Position numbers and translations under genes: made by a program. From the NCBI GenBank assembly GCA_025060505.1, contig JANXBU010000003.1:140984-204983 (forward strand): a stretch of DNA of 64,000 nucleotides, given 5' to 3'. Below are positions 26,644-35,085 of the stretch, in pieces. Position 1 is the first letter of the stretch. Every line of letters starts with the position of its first letter. The notes below the pieces were generated by a model. The model ran no database searches. It had not been told where the DNA came from and was given only the letters and a program-made list of their open reading frames with translations. Source of the DNA: Candidatus Calescibacterium sp. (lineage in GTDB: Bacteria; Calescibacteriota; Calescibacteriia; Calescibacteriales; Calescibacteriaceae).

Positions 26644-28029
26644 ATGAGGATTTTTAAACAAACTTTGATTTTACTTGTTATTTTTGCCGGAGTTTTAGGA
26701 TTTTATTTCTTGTATCTCAAACCTTCGGAAGAAAAGAAGAAGAAAGAGCAGGAAGCAGAAAAAAAACTGATAAACATTGAACAAGAAAAAATTCAGGAGA
26801 TATGGATAACAAAGCAGAACGGAGAAAAAATTGGCTTTCGTAGAGAAGGTAAATCGCGCTGGAATATCATCTTCCCAATCGTTGCAGATGCAGATAGATT
26901 TGCTGTCAACCCAATAGCTTCAAGGTTCTCTTCTGTTGATATAGATAGGCTTATAGATGATACTGGTAATTTCTCTCCATACGGACTTGACAATCCACGG
27001 TTCATTGTGGAAATAAAAACTCAGGATCAAGTATTTACGCTCAACATAGGAAATAAGTCGCAGGTAGGTTACAATGTTTATGCATACCTTCAGGGAGACA
27101 AAAAAGTTTATCTTGTGAGCGCAGCTCTTGAGTCGGTAATAGATAAAACTCTATATGACTTCAGAGAAAAAAGACCAATGGACTTTATAGTATCTGATGT
27201 GAAAAAATTTACAGTCGTTCAGGGTGATAAAGAATTCCTGTTTGAAAAAGAGGAAGAAGGTTCAGAATGGAAGATACTATTTCCTGGCATGACAACATTT
27301 GTTGAAGGAGATGAATCCAAGATAAGAGATTTGCTATATAAGATAAGTGGTATTAAGGTCAAGGAATTCGTTTCAGATCTTACAGAACCCGTAAACAGTT
27401 ATGGTCTTGATTCTCCGGATACAAAAGTAAGTGTATTTACAAAGGGAGAAGATGGGTATGATGAATTTTCTGTTATTTTGAAGTTCACCAAAGATTCGAT
27501 TTATGGAAAGAGACCAGATAAACCCAACATATTTTCTGTTGATGTGGATAGATCTTTGCAGGAACAGATTCTGGCGGAGAATTTCAGAAACAGACAAGTT
27601 ATAAAATATTACGTTTGGCGTGTCAAAGAGATCTCAGTTGAAACTACACATGGATCTAGAATAATTCAGCGGGATCAAGTTGATACTGAAAAATGGTACC
27701 TTGTTGAAGGAAATACAAAGAAAACTCTTGAAACCTCAAAGGTTAAAGATGTATTGAGAAAACTTTCAGAGATGTCTGTTTTGAAGTTTGTTGGAGACAG
27801 TGTTGATGTATCTGAGTTTATAAAAGATCCGAAAGCGAGAATTAGAATAGATGTGGAAGGCAAGGCTGAACCATATTATCTGATTGTTGGAGATAGAAGG
27901 TCGGTGGATGGAGTTTCTGGAATATTGGCAGGCCTTATGGATAAAAAATCCGTATACATTTTTCCAGACCAATTAACATCAATCATAAACGAGATACAAA
28001 ATCTACAACCAGTTCAGCAGCAACAATAG
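26644..28029 (+). CDS. DUF4340 protein, partner of the GldG-like protein
   Basis: A 461-residue protein with an N-terminal membrane anchor (about residues 7-26), a Lys/Glu-rich helix, and then three repeats of about 120 residues that each start with a beta segment of the type SRWNIIFP (residues 72-79), EWKILFPG (209-216) and EKWYLVEG (350-357) and carry a pattern like YGLDNPRF (or YGLDSPDT). This repetition is typical of DUF4340. Such proteins are almost always encoded beside GldG-like ABC auxiliary proteins, and the nine-base gap supports joint action at the envelope. The biochemical role is unknown. Confidence 0.85.
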   Translation: MRIFKQTLILLVIFAGVLGFYFLYLKPSEEKKKKEQEAEKKLINIEQEKIQEIWITKQNGEKIGFRREGKSRWNIIFPIVADADRFAVNPIASRFSSVDIDRLIDDTGNFSPYGLDNPRFIVEIKTQDQVFTLNIGNKSQVGYNVYAYLQGDKKVYLVSAALESVIDKTLYDFREKRPMDFIVSDVKKFTVVQGDKEFLFEKEEEGSEWKILFPGMTTFVEGDESKIRDLLYKISGIKVKEFVSDLTEPVNSYGLDSPDTKVSVFTKGEDGYDEFSVILKFTKDSIYGKRPDKPNIFSVDVDRSLQEQILAENFRNRQVIKYYVWRVKEISVETTHGSRIIQRDQVDTEKWYLVEGNTKKTLETSKVKDVLRKLSEMSVLKFVGDSVDVSEFIKDPKARIRIDVEGKAEPYYLIVGDRRSVDGVSGILAGLMDKKSVYIFPDQLTSIINEIQNLQPVQQQQ

Positions 28030-28037
28030 GGACTGAA

Positions 28038-28072
28038 CAGACGAAAAATTGTCTCAGGACGAAAAATTATCT
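28038..28072. repeat. Imperfect 17/18-base tandem duplication after the DUF4340 gene
   Basis: CAGACGAAAAATTGTCT is followed directly by CAGGACGAAAAATTATCT (one insertion, one substitution). It starts nine bases after the stop codon of the DUF4340 gene, matching the tendency of such duplications to lie at gene ends here. Confidence 0.75.
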
Positions 28073-28129
28073 TGACAGCTATAAATGAAGATGATGATAG
28101 AGAAAATTTTGGTGGTTTGTATGAACTAA

Positions 28130-29098
28130 TTATATAAATAGTTCTGAGACGCTTCTTCCTTGATATATTCTCAAGATTGCTTCTCCAAGCAGTTCCGCGA
28201 TAGATACAACCTTTATTTTACCGTTGGATCTTTTATCTTTTCCATCAATAGGTATTGTATCGGTGACAACAAGCTCTTCAAGGCAAGATGAAGCAATTTT
28301 TTCCGGGGCGTCTTTGGAGAGAACCGGATGAGTACATACAGCGGATGCGCTTTTGGCTCCTTTATCAATAAGTGCTTGTGCTGCTTTTATCATTGTTCCG
28401 CCCGTGTCAACTATATCATCCACTATTATTGCATGCTTACCTTTTACTTCACCTATTACGAAAACTACTTCTGATTCATTCGGAGCTGGTCTCCTTTTAT
28501 CTATGATGGCGAAACCACAGGAGAGTCGTTTTGCGTATCCGCGAGCTCTGGCTGCTCCTCCTGTGTCTGGTGAAACAATCACGATGTCATCACCTTCTCC
28601 CCATCTTTTTTTTATATAGTCTATGTGTATGGGCATAGCATATAGGTTATCGACTGGAACATCAAAAAAACCCTGAATTTGTCCAGCGTGAAGGTCGACT
28701 GTAACGACTCTATCAACTCCTGCCACTTGAAGAAGGTTTGCTACAAGCTTGGCGCTTATTGGGGCTCGTGGTTCAACTTTTCTATCTTGACGAGCGTATC
28801 CATAGTAAGGAATTATTGCTGTCACTTCTTTCGCAGAGGCTCTTCTGAGTGCGTCCATCATTATAAGAAGTTCCATAAGATTGTCATTGGTAGGTGGACA
28901 TGTTGGTTGTACAATAAAGACCTCTGCACCTCTTACATTTTCTTTTATTTCTATCCAAATTTCTCCGTCGGAAAATCTCTTTATCTCAGCTTTTCCAAGA
29001 GGTATTTCTACATACTTTGATATTTTGAAAGCAAGTTCATAGTTTGCTGAACCCGAAAATATTTTTATCTCTCCTTTCTGTCCGGGGGAATTTAACAT
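28130..29098 (-). CDS. prs: Ribose-phosphate pyrophosphokinase (PRPP synthetase)
   Basis: Makes PRPP from ribose 5-phosphate and ATP for nucleotide, histidine and NAD synthesis. I set the start at the ATG 29098 (322 residues). A longer open frame runs back into the tRNA-Gln gene and must be rejected, because those codons are the tRNA. Motifs are [13 protein letters not shown], the catalytic flexible loop [14 protein letters not shown], the ATP/Mg region [14 protein letters not shown] and the PRPP loop [11 protein letters not shown]. The start codon lies ten bases after the 3' end of tRNA-Gln, so the mRNA freed by tRNA processing would have almost no leader. It ends 100 bases from the convergent DUF4340 gene. 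Confidence 0.96.
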   Translation of the reverse strand: MLNSPGQKGEIKIFSGSANYELAFKISKYVEIPLGKAEIKRFSDGEIWIEIKENVRGAEVFIVQPTCPPTNDNLMELLIMMDALRRASAKEVTAIIPYYGYARQDRKVEPRAPISAKLVANLLQVAGVDRVVTVDLHAGQIQGFFDVPVDNLYAMPIHIDYIKKRWGEGDDIVIVSPDTGGAARARGYAKRLSCGFAIIDKRRPAPNESEVVFVIGEVKGKHAIIVDDIVDTGGTMIKAAQALIDKGAKSASAVCTHPVLSKDAPEKIASSCLEELVVTDTIPIDGKDKRSNGKIKVVSIAELLGEAILRIYQGRSVSELFI

Positions 29099-29108
29099 CA
29101 GGAAGGTT

Positions 29109-29179
29109 TGGGGTGGGAGGACTCGAACCTCCACGCCGGGATCCAAAGTCCCGTGTCCTGCCAATTAGACGACACCCCA
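29109..29179 (-). tRNA. trnQ: tRNA-Gln (anticodon TTG)
   Basis: The minus strand gives a full cloverleaf of 71 bases: acceptor TGGGGTG paired with CACCCCA, discriminator A, a D arm around GTCTAATTGGCAGGAC, anticodon arm CGGGA-CTTTGGA-TCCCG with anticodon TTG, and T arm GAGGTTCGAGTCCTC. The U1-A72 pair is the usual feature of glutamine tRNA. CCA is not encoded and must be added. It is directly followed by prs in the same direction. Confidence 0.95.
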
Positions 29180-29278
29180 GACCTACTGTATATTAAAACG
29201 AAAAATAAAAAAATATGATAAATTCAGAATGCTTAATATGGTATAAGAACTTTTATTTTTATTTCTTTCTTTATGCTT

Positions 29279-30283
29279 TTATTTCTTTACTTCATCAAAT
29301 AATTTCTTCCTTTTGACCCATTCTGGAATTATTTTTATATCAGCTCTCTCAACTGCAAGGGAGTAGGAAGGTACATTTTTGTTTATAGATGAACCTGCTC
29401 CTATATAGCTATAACTATCCAATTTGATCGGAGCTATAAGCATACTTCCTGAACCAACGAAAACATTGTCTCCTATTATTGTTTTGTTTTTGTTTTTACC
29501 ATCAAAATTGCAGGTTACAGTTCCAGCTCCTATATTTACATTTCTACCCAAAACAGAATCTCCTATATATGAGAAATGTTGAACTTTTGTATCTTCTCCT
29601 ATCTCGGAGTTCTTTATTTCTGCAAAATTGCCTATGCGTGCTCCTTTTTTGACCTTAACCTGTGGTCTCATTCTTGCAAAAGGACCAACCTTAACATCCG
29701 TTTCTATGTATGCCCCTTCAATATAGCAATACGGAAAGATCTCAACTCCATCTTCTATTTCACAGTTTGATATGGTGTTACCCTGATGTATTTTTACATC
29801 TTTGCCAATCTTTGATGAGATTATATATGTGTATGGATACAAAACAGTATCTTGGCCAATTTCTGAATCAAGTGATACATACGTTTCCTCGGGTGAATAC
29901 AGAAAAGCTTTTTTACTGATCTCTTTATTTTTTATATCCTGAAGTATTTTGATTGCTTTTGAAAATTTATCTCCATCCGATATTCTGAATACGGTGCTTG
30001 GAACGGATGAAAATGTATATTTTTGATCACCTTGTCTATTGATATAAAATACATTATCAAAATTTATTGACTTATTCTTTGAGTCAATGTATTCTGTGAT
30101 CATTTGGACAAGATTTTGGTCTGGAGGTACAAATGAATCCTGAAACACGATAAATTCTATATCTTCAATGTTTCTTCTTATATTTTCCTTTACTCTGCTC
30201 AGAGTTATTTTGAATATGTCAATTGTATCGAGTCCAATAATTTTTGGTATTTTTTTGCCTTGTTCTTTTAATATGATTTTCAT
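29279..30283 (-). CDS. GlmU-like left-handed beta-helix acetyltransferase lacking the uridyltransferase domain
   Basis: A 334-residue protein whose residues 140-330 match the C-terminal half of GlmU: hexapeptide repeats, VGPFARMRPQVKVK, IGNFAEIKNSEIGE, the catalytic histidine in HFSYIGDS, and NIGAGTVTCNFDGKNKNKT. This half acetylates glucosamine 1-phosphate. The first 135 residues are too short (normally about 230) and contain no GxGTRMxxxxPK nucleotide-sugar motif, so UDP-GlcNAc formation must come from another protein. The N-terminal part is not recognised and may be a remnant or a new domain. It lies 18 bases downstream of pgsA and upstream of tRNA-Gln and prs. Confidence 0.85.
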   Translation of the reverse strand: MKIILKEQGKKIPKIIGLDTIDIFKITLSRVKENIRRNIEDIEFIVFQDSFVPPDQNLVQMITEYIDSKNKSINFDNVFYINRQGDQKYTFSSVPSTVFRISDGDKFSKAIKILQDIKNKEISKKAFLYSPEETYVSLDSEIGQDTVLYPYTYIISSKIGKDVKIHQGNTISNCEIEDGVEIFPYCYIEGAYIETDVKVGPFARMRPQVKVKKGARIGNFAEIKNSEIGEDTKVQHFSYIGDSVLGRNVNIGAGTVTCNFDGKNKNKTIIGDNVFVGSGSMLIAPIKLDSYSYIGAGSSINKNVPSYSLAVERADIKIIPEWVKRKKLFDEVKK

Positions 30284-30301
30284 AAATTTTATTTTACCAT
30301 T

Positions 30302-30871
30302 TTAAGTGGAGGTATTTTTTAAAGAGGTATTTTTTATTTTCTGTATTTCTTTTATATATGTGGTTATATACTGAGCTCCGGAAACAACAGCAAGAGCGAA
30401 GCACAGAACAAAAGATACATCTCCAACGAATTGAGCAGATATTCCGAAATATTCGTCTTTTAGTATGTATGCTGATACTGCTACGTTTCCTGCCAGAGTT
30501 TTTAGTTTTGCTGAAATAGAGCTTTTTATTTGGAAACCGTGTCTTTCTGCAGATGCTCTGAGGCCAAGAACCATAATTTCTCTAAGAACAATTATTGAGG
30601 AGGCTAAATTTGGAATATCTTGAACTCCGATAAGTACTATCAATGTACATATGAAAAGTGCTTTATCTGCAACAGGATCGAAAATATCTCCGTCTGTTTC
30701 TTTTGGTTTATCTTTCCTGAGTCTTGATATAAAACCATCTAGAACATCGGTCAGGGCAAAGGTTATGTATAAGAAAAATGTGTATATTCTTGGTATTTCA
30801 AGTATTAGTAAAGCGGGTATGAGTAATGCTCCGAGTATTCTTGAAAAGGTTATATAGTTTGCTATTTTCAT
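30302..30871 (-). CDS. pgsA: CDP-alcohol phosphatidyltransferase (phosphatidylglycerophosphate synthase type)
   Basis: A multi-span membrane enzyme joining a CDP-diacylglycerol and an alcohol, most likely glycerol 3-phosphate. The signature D-x2-D-G-x2-S-R then G-x3-D-x3-D is present in DVLDGFISR and GDIFDPVAD. I start at the ATG 30871 (189 residues), where MKIANYITFSRI matches the family N-terminus; an upstream open frame would overlap the end of the previous gene and adds unrelated residues. The C-terminal residues KNTSLKNTST come from a short tandem duplication. A second, diverged copy is at 42365. The order is enoyl-CoA hydratase, pgsA, GlmU-like. Confidence 0.9.
   Translation of the reverse strand: MKIANYITFSRILGALLIPALLILEIPRIYTFFLYITFALTDVLDGFISRLRKDKPKETDGDIFDPVADKALFICTLIVLIGVQDIPNLASSIIVLREIMVLGLRASAERHGFQIKSSISAKLKTLAGNVAVSAYILKDEYFGISAQFVGDVSFVLCFALAVVSGAQYITTYIKEIQKIKNTSLKNTST
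30309..30336. repeat. 15-base in-frame tandem duplication at the 3' end of pgsA
   Basis: GAGGTATTTTTTAAA is followed by GAGGTATTTTTTA. On the coding (minus) strand this repeats the codons for KNTSL, so the duplication extends the C-terminus of PgsA without a frameshift. Confidence 0.8.
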
Positions 30872-30878
30872 TCCATTT

Positions 30879-31670
30879 TTACTTTTTGCGTTTTTCAAGG
30901 AATTCTGAAATTTTAGATTTTGCAAATTGTGTGGAAAGAGCGGAGGCACAAAAGAGAGCTTCTGTCTTGAAATTCTGATCTGTCCCACCGATCATAGATA
31001 TATTGCAGAGCTCGTTTATGTATCTCAAAGCTGTTTGATTCTTTCCTCTAAACTTTTTAAGGAGCTCAAAGGATGTTTTGATAAGAGATTCTTTGTTTTC
31101 ACATGTTTGGTCTGCTATTCCTATTTCCAGAGCTTCTTGAGAATCTATAAATCTTCCTTCCATTATGATCTTCTTAGCTTTCTGAACTCCTATGAGTCTT
31201 GATAATCTTTGAGTCCCACCGTATCCGGGGAGTATTCCAAGGTTTATCTCTGGGAGGCCGACCTTTGCCGATTTTGTCATAACTCTGAAAGTGCAAGAAA
31301 GAGCGAGTTCAAATCCTCCACCAAGTGCCCAACCATCTATTGCTGCAACGGTCAGGTATTTTAAATTCTCTATCTTTGAAAAAATTTTCTGTCCTCTACG
31401 AAGATATTCAAAAGCTTGATGAATGTTCGGGAGAGCGTAAAGTTCATTTACGTCTGCTCCAGCCGAAAAGGCTTTTCCTTCACCAATAAAAATGACTCCT
31501 GATTTGTTTTCCAAATACCATATCATATCTATTACTTCGTTGAGTTCTTCAAGCATCTTTGAGGATATGGCATTCAGATTTTCTGGGGAGTTAAGCTTTA
31601 TTACAACTACGTCTTCTATTTCTTCAACCTTTATTTTCTGGCTTCTTGCGTTGAAATCTTCCCAAGACAT
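30879..31670 (-). CDS. Enoyl-CoA hydratase/isomerase family protein
   Basis: A 263-residue crotonase-fold enzyme, expected to hydrate trans-2-enoyl-CoA. The oxyanion-hole segments are GKAFSAGADVNEL and DGWALGGGFELALSC, and the catalytic glutamates are in LGGGFELA and LPEINLGILPG. Both Glu positions of a true hydratase are retained. It is followed seven bases later by pgsA and preceded 50 bases away by fabF, so fatty-acid and lipid genes cluster here. Substrate length is unknown. Confidence 0.92.
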   Translation of the reverse strand: MSWEDFNARSQKIKVEEIEDVVVIKLNSPENLNAISSKMLEELNEVIDMIWYLENKSGVIFIGEGKAFSAGADVNELYALPNIHQAFEYLRRGQKIFSKIENLKYLTVAAIDGWALGGGFELALSCTFRVMTKSAKVGLPEINLGILPGYGGTQRLSRLIGVQKAKKIIMEGRFIDSQEALEIGIADQTCENKESLIKTSFELLKKFRGKNQTALRYINELCNISMIGGTDQNFKTEALFCASALSTQFAKSKISEFLEKRKK

Positions 31671-31720
31671 AACTGGAAATTATCAGTATATCAATAAACT
31701 TTTCATTATTCTGAAATTTC

Positions 31721-32962
31721 TTATATTTTTTTAAGCACAATTGATGCATTTGTTCCACCGAATCCGAAAGAGTTATTCATTGCGTAATTTACTTTTTTCT
31801 CTCGTGGTGCCCAGGGGACGTAGTCAAGATCGCACTCTGGATCTGGTTCTTCAAGGTTTATGGTTGGTGGTAAGATGTCTTTGTGTACGGCAAGAGCTGT
31901 GAATATTGTTTCAACTGCTCCAGCTGCTCCTATCATATGCCCAGTCATTGATTTAGTTGAGGAGACAGGAATTGATTTAGCTTCTTCTCCAAAGATGAGC
32001 TTTATTGCTTTTGTTTCAATTTCATCATTGTATTTTGTTGATGTTCCGTGAGCATTTATGTAATCTATTTTCGGGAATCCGGCTTCCTCAAGAGCTTTTC
32101 TCATTGTAAGTGCGTATCCTGTTCCATCCTGTATTGGAGTAGTTATATGATGTGCATCAGCGCTTATTCCACAACCGACAATTTCCGCATATATTTTTGC
32201 ACCTCTTTTTTTTGCGTTCTCATATTCTTCAAGTATGACTATACCGGCGCCCTCTGCCATAACAAAGCCATCTCGGTTTTTATCAAAAGGTCTTGATGCT
32301 TTCTGTGGTTCTTCGTTTCTTGTTGAAAGAGCACGCATTGATGAAAAGCCAGCGATTCCAATTGGTGTAATAGATGATTCTGTTCCACCTGCTATGACCA
32401 TGTCAGATATTCCAAGTTTTATGAGGTTGTATCCTTCAATTATGGCATGAAGTCCGGCTGCGCAAGCAGTCGCAGGTGCCAGAGCGCAACCTCGGGCTCC
32501 TGTTTTTATTGATACAAGACCAGCTGCCATATTAATTATCGCTACAGGAATGGCAAGAGGGGAAACTCTTCTCGGTCCCTTTTCAAGAAGTATTTTGGTA
32601 GAATCCTCTATAATTTTCAGTCCACCTATTCCGCATCCTATTATTACTCCAACTTTTTCAGGTGAGTAGCTTATTGAAACTTTTGAGTTTGTTATGAACC
32701 CGCAATCTTCAAGTGCTTCATAAGTTGCAGAAAGAGCGAACAACTCGAACCTTTCATACCTCTGTAATTCCTTTTCATCAACTAACCTTGGTGTAAAGCT
32801 TTTTACCTCACCTGCTATTTTTACAGGAAAATCTTTTGCATCAAAAAGAGTTATATTACCTATGCCAGATTTGCCGTTCAAGATGTTCTCAAATGTTTCT
32901 TTTGTGCTTTGACCAATAGGCGTTACGCATCCGAGACCTGTTATCACTACTCTCCTTGACAT
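31721..32962 (-). CDS. fabF: 3-oxoacyl-[acyl-carrier-protein] synthase II
   Basis: The elongating condensing enzyme of fatty-acid synthesis. The 413-residue protein has the nucleophile cysteine in PATACAAGLHAI (about residue 165) and histidines in YINAHGTSTKYND and STKSMTGHMIGAAG, the Cys-His-His triad of KAS I/II. The C-terminal NSFGFGGTNAS loop is typical. The ATG has no Shine-Dalgarno. It is the first gene of a likely run with the enoyl-CoA hydratase and pgsA, separated by 129 bases from the upstream HIT gene. No acpP lies next to it. Confidence 0.95.
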   Translation of the reverse strand: MSRRVVITGLGCVTPIGQSTKETFENILNGKSGIGNITLFDAKDFPVKIAGEVKSFTPRLVDEKELQRYERFELFALSATYEALEDCGFITNSKVSISYSPEKVGVIIGCGIGGLKIIEDSTKILLEKGPRRVSPLAIPVAIINMAAGLVSIKTGARGCALAPATACAAGLHAIIEGYNLIKLGISDMVIAGGTESSITPIGIAGFSSMRALSTRNEEPQKASRPFDKNRDGFVMAEGAGIVILEEYENAKKRGAKIYAEIVGCGISADAHHITTPIQDGTGYALTMRKALEEAGFPKIDYINAHGTSTKYNDEIETKAIKLIFGEEAKSIPVSSTKSMTGHMIGAAGAVETIFTALAVHKDILPPTINLEEPDPECDLDYVPWAPREKKVNYAMNNSFGFGGTNASIVLKKI

Positions 32963-33063
32963 AATATCACATTTTAGTTTGCAAAATATCTTTTATGTAA
33001 TAAAGAAAAATTTAAAAAATTTTTTGGTTTGTGTATTTTGATTTCAGCGTGTAAAGGATCTTG

Positions 33064-33089
33064 CTTTTTCTGATTACTTTTTCTGATTA
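33064..33089. repeat. Perfect 13-base tandem duplication just after the HIT gene
   Basis: CTTTTTCTGATTA occurs twice head to tail, ending two bases before the stop codon triplet of the HIT gene on the minus strand. It is another two-copy duplication at a gene 3' end. Confidence 0.8.
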
Positions 33090-33091
33090 TT

Positions 33092-33637
33092 TTACTTTTT
33101 TCTGCTGTATTCTTTGTTTTTAATTTTTTCTTCAATTATAGCATATAATTTTTCTTTTATTTTTCTTGTGGTGTTGAGTATGTCTTCTACTATTACTTTT
33201 GAGTTACCGGTAACGAACATAAAATTTGTATCTCCGGCCCATCTTGGGACAACATGTATATGTATGTGATCTTCAAGCCCAGCACCTGCTATTTTGCCAA
33301 GATTTATTCCTATATTAAATCCGTGGGGCTTTATAGCTTCACGTAGAGCTTCTATTGAGAGTTCAAGGAGTTCAAATATCTCTATTCTTTCTTCAAGGGA
33401 GATTTCGCTGATTTCTGCCGTGTGGGTTTTAGGACATATCATAACATGTCCGGAGTTATACGGGTACTTATTCATTATTATCATCGATTGTTTGCCACGG
33501 TAAACAACAAGTTTGTCTTTGTCTATACCGTTCCAAGATTCGCAGAGAAAGCATGGTTCCTTTTCACCAGATTTTGCCTTTTCTATGTAATCAATACGCC
33601 AAGGTGCCCAAAGTATTCTCAAAACCTTTTCCCACAT
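33092..33637 (-). CDS. HIT-family protein (Ap4A phosphorylase/hydrolase-like)
   Basis: A 181-residue nucleotide-binding protein. The histidine triad is in HIHIHVVPRW (about residue 129) and the front part has LWAPWRIDYI and the zinc-type CFLC motif, a combination typical of HIT proteins related to diadenosine tetraphosphate phosphorylase. I start at ATG 33637, since the preceding in-frame codons are TTG. It probably splits dinucleoside polyphosphates or nucleotide conjugates. It sits divergent from cbiA. Confidence 0.88.
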   Translation of the reverse strand: MWEKVLRILWAPWRIDYIEKAKSGEKEPCFLCESWNGIDKDKLVVYRGKQSMIIMNKYPYNSGHVMICPKTHTAEISEISLEERIEIFELLELSIEALREAIKPHGFNIGINLGKIAGAGLEDHIHIHVVPRWAGDTNFMFVTGNSKVIVEDILNTTRKIKEKLYAIIEEKIKNKEYSRKK

Positions 33638-33700
33638 CAACAAAAAAATAATCAGATATACTAAAAATAAACTTTTTGAGAAATTATGGATTTATAGGTT

Positions 33701-35014
33701 ATGAAAACTGTTTTGATTTCCGGAATATCTTCAAACAGTGGTAAGACAGTTGTTTCTTTGTGTATAGAAAGCGGTCTTCAGAAGCTTGGGAAAAAATTTA
33801 CAGCTTTCAAGTTCGGACCGGATTTTATAGATCCTTCATACCACAGACTGTTTGCAGAATGCTACAATCTTGATCCTGTGATGAGCTCTCCTGATTTTGT
33901 AAAGTATCTTTTTGCAACCAAATCTTCTGAGTACAACTTGATTGAGGGAGCAATGGGTATATTTGATGGGGAAACATATGGTTCAAGTACATATGATCTA
34001 TCTAAGATTCTTGGTGCAAAAATAATTCTCTGTATAGATGTCTTTGCAATGGGTGAGAGCATCAGAGCTATTGCCAAAGGACTAAAAGATGTAATATCTG
34101 GAATTGTGGCAGTAAAAGTTGGTTCTGAGCATCATCTTGAAATAATAACAAAAGCTCTCGAAAAAGAAAATGTCAAACTTCTTGGATACTTACCGAAATC
34201 TGAAAAGTTTGAGATACCTTCAAGACACCTTGGATTGTACCTTGCAGATGAGGTAAAGCAGAAGATAAAAAAGGATGAACTTCAAGATATATTTTTCAAA
34301 TTCTTTGATGTTGATCAGATAATGAAGATATTTGATCAATCAGACGTAAGATTTGAATATTCGCAAGACATAGAAAACAAAATTTTTGGATCTGTTAATT
34401 ACGAATCCTTGAAAAAAAGAAAGGTAGCTATTCTATCAGGTAGTTATTTTCCTTTTATTTATCCTGAGAACATTTTTATTCTGAGAAGACTTGGATTTGA
34501 TGTCTATGAGATTGAACTTGATCAAAAACCATTGGATTTTGATGTCTTGTTCATTCCGGGTGGATACCCAGAGAATTTTGCAGATGAGATGGAAGAGATT
34601 GTTGCTAAACTGATGGAATTTTTAAAGATACCAAAACTCGTTGTAGCAGAGTGCGGAGGACTTGAAATACTTTCAAGCAAAATCTTATATAACGGAAGAG
34701 AGATAAAGTGTGCAGGTGTATTTCCATTTGAGATAAAGATAGAAGAAAAACTGCAAGCTCTTGGATGGAGGAAACTTGAGAACAAAAATAAAGAAGTATG
34801 GCAAAAAGGTCATGAATTTCATTATGGAAAGATATCGAATATTAATCCAGAAGGAATATTTTTGAAATATGATTCAAAGGGCAGATTGCTTGGATCGGAT
34901 GGTTTTGTAAAAGAAAAGTTTATTGCATTATGGACACATCTTTATTTTGGATCAAATCCGAAATCTATCGCTGAGCTTATATCAAGCTGTTCTGTTGGTG
35001 GGATTTCAAATTAG
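33701..35014 (+). CDS. cbiA: Cobyrinate a,c-diamide synthase
   Basis: Amidates the a and c side chains of cobyrinic acid using glutamine and ATP. The 437-residue protein has the P-loop ISSNSGKTVVSL (residues 9-20), the early motif KFGPDFIDPSYH that is the hallmark of CbiA/CobB, and EGAMGIFDG. The C-terminal amidotransferase half has the nucleophile Cys in VAECGGLEIL and the histidine in LWTHLYF. It belongs to the same pathway as cobQ at 1011 but is alone here. In some archaea and bacteria a related enzyme (CfbB) works on coenzyme F430, which I consider unlikely. Confidence 0.94.
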   Translation: MKTVLISGISSNSGKTVVSLCIESGLQKLGKKFTAFKFGPDFIDPSYHRLFAECYNLDPVMSSPDFVKYLFATKSSEYNLIEGAMGIFDGETYGSSTYDLSKILGAKIILCIDVFAMGESIRAIAKGLKDVISGIVAVKVGSEHHLEIITKALEKENVKLLGYLPKSEKFEIPSRHLGLYLADEVKQKIKKDELQDIFFKFFDVDQIMKIFDQSDVRFEYSQDIENKIFGSVNYESLKKRKVAILSGSYFPFIYPENIFILRRLGFDVYEIELDQKPLDFDVLFIPGGYPENFADEMEEIVAKLMEFLKIPKLVVAECGGLEILSSKILYNGREIKCAGVFPFEIKIEEKLQALGWRKLENKNKEVWQKGHEFHYGKISNINPEGIFLKYDSKGRLLGSDGFVKEKFIALWTHLYFGSNPKSIAELISSCSVGGISN

Positions 35015-35085
35015 GTAAGTCTTCATTCTAAAAATTTGCAACAATCTTTTGATGTAGTATAAAATATATCGGTTTGGTTTTGTTT

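Noticed and set aside
29099-29164. N-terminal extension of prs by 22 codons
   Set aside because: These codons are the tRNA-Gln sequence; the encoded GVEVRVLPP is a common tRNA translation artefact, and the family N-terminus begins at 29098.
30872-30988. Extended start for pgsA
   Set aside because: It overlaps the enoyl-CoA hydratase and adds a polar head absent from the family; the ATG at 30871 fits.
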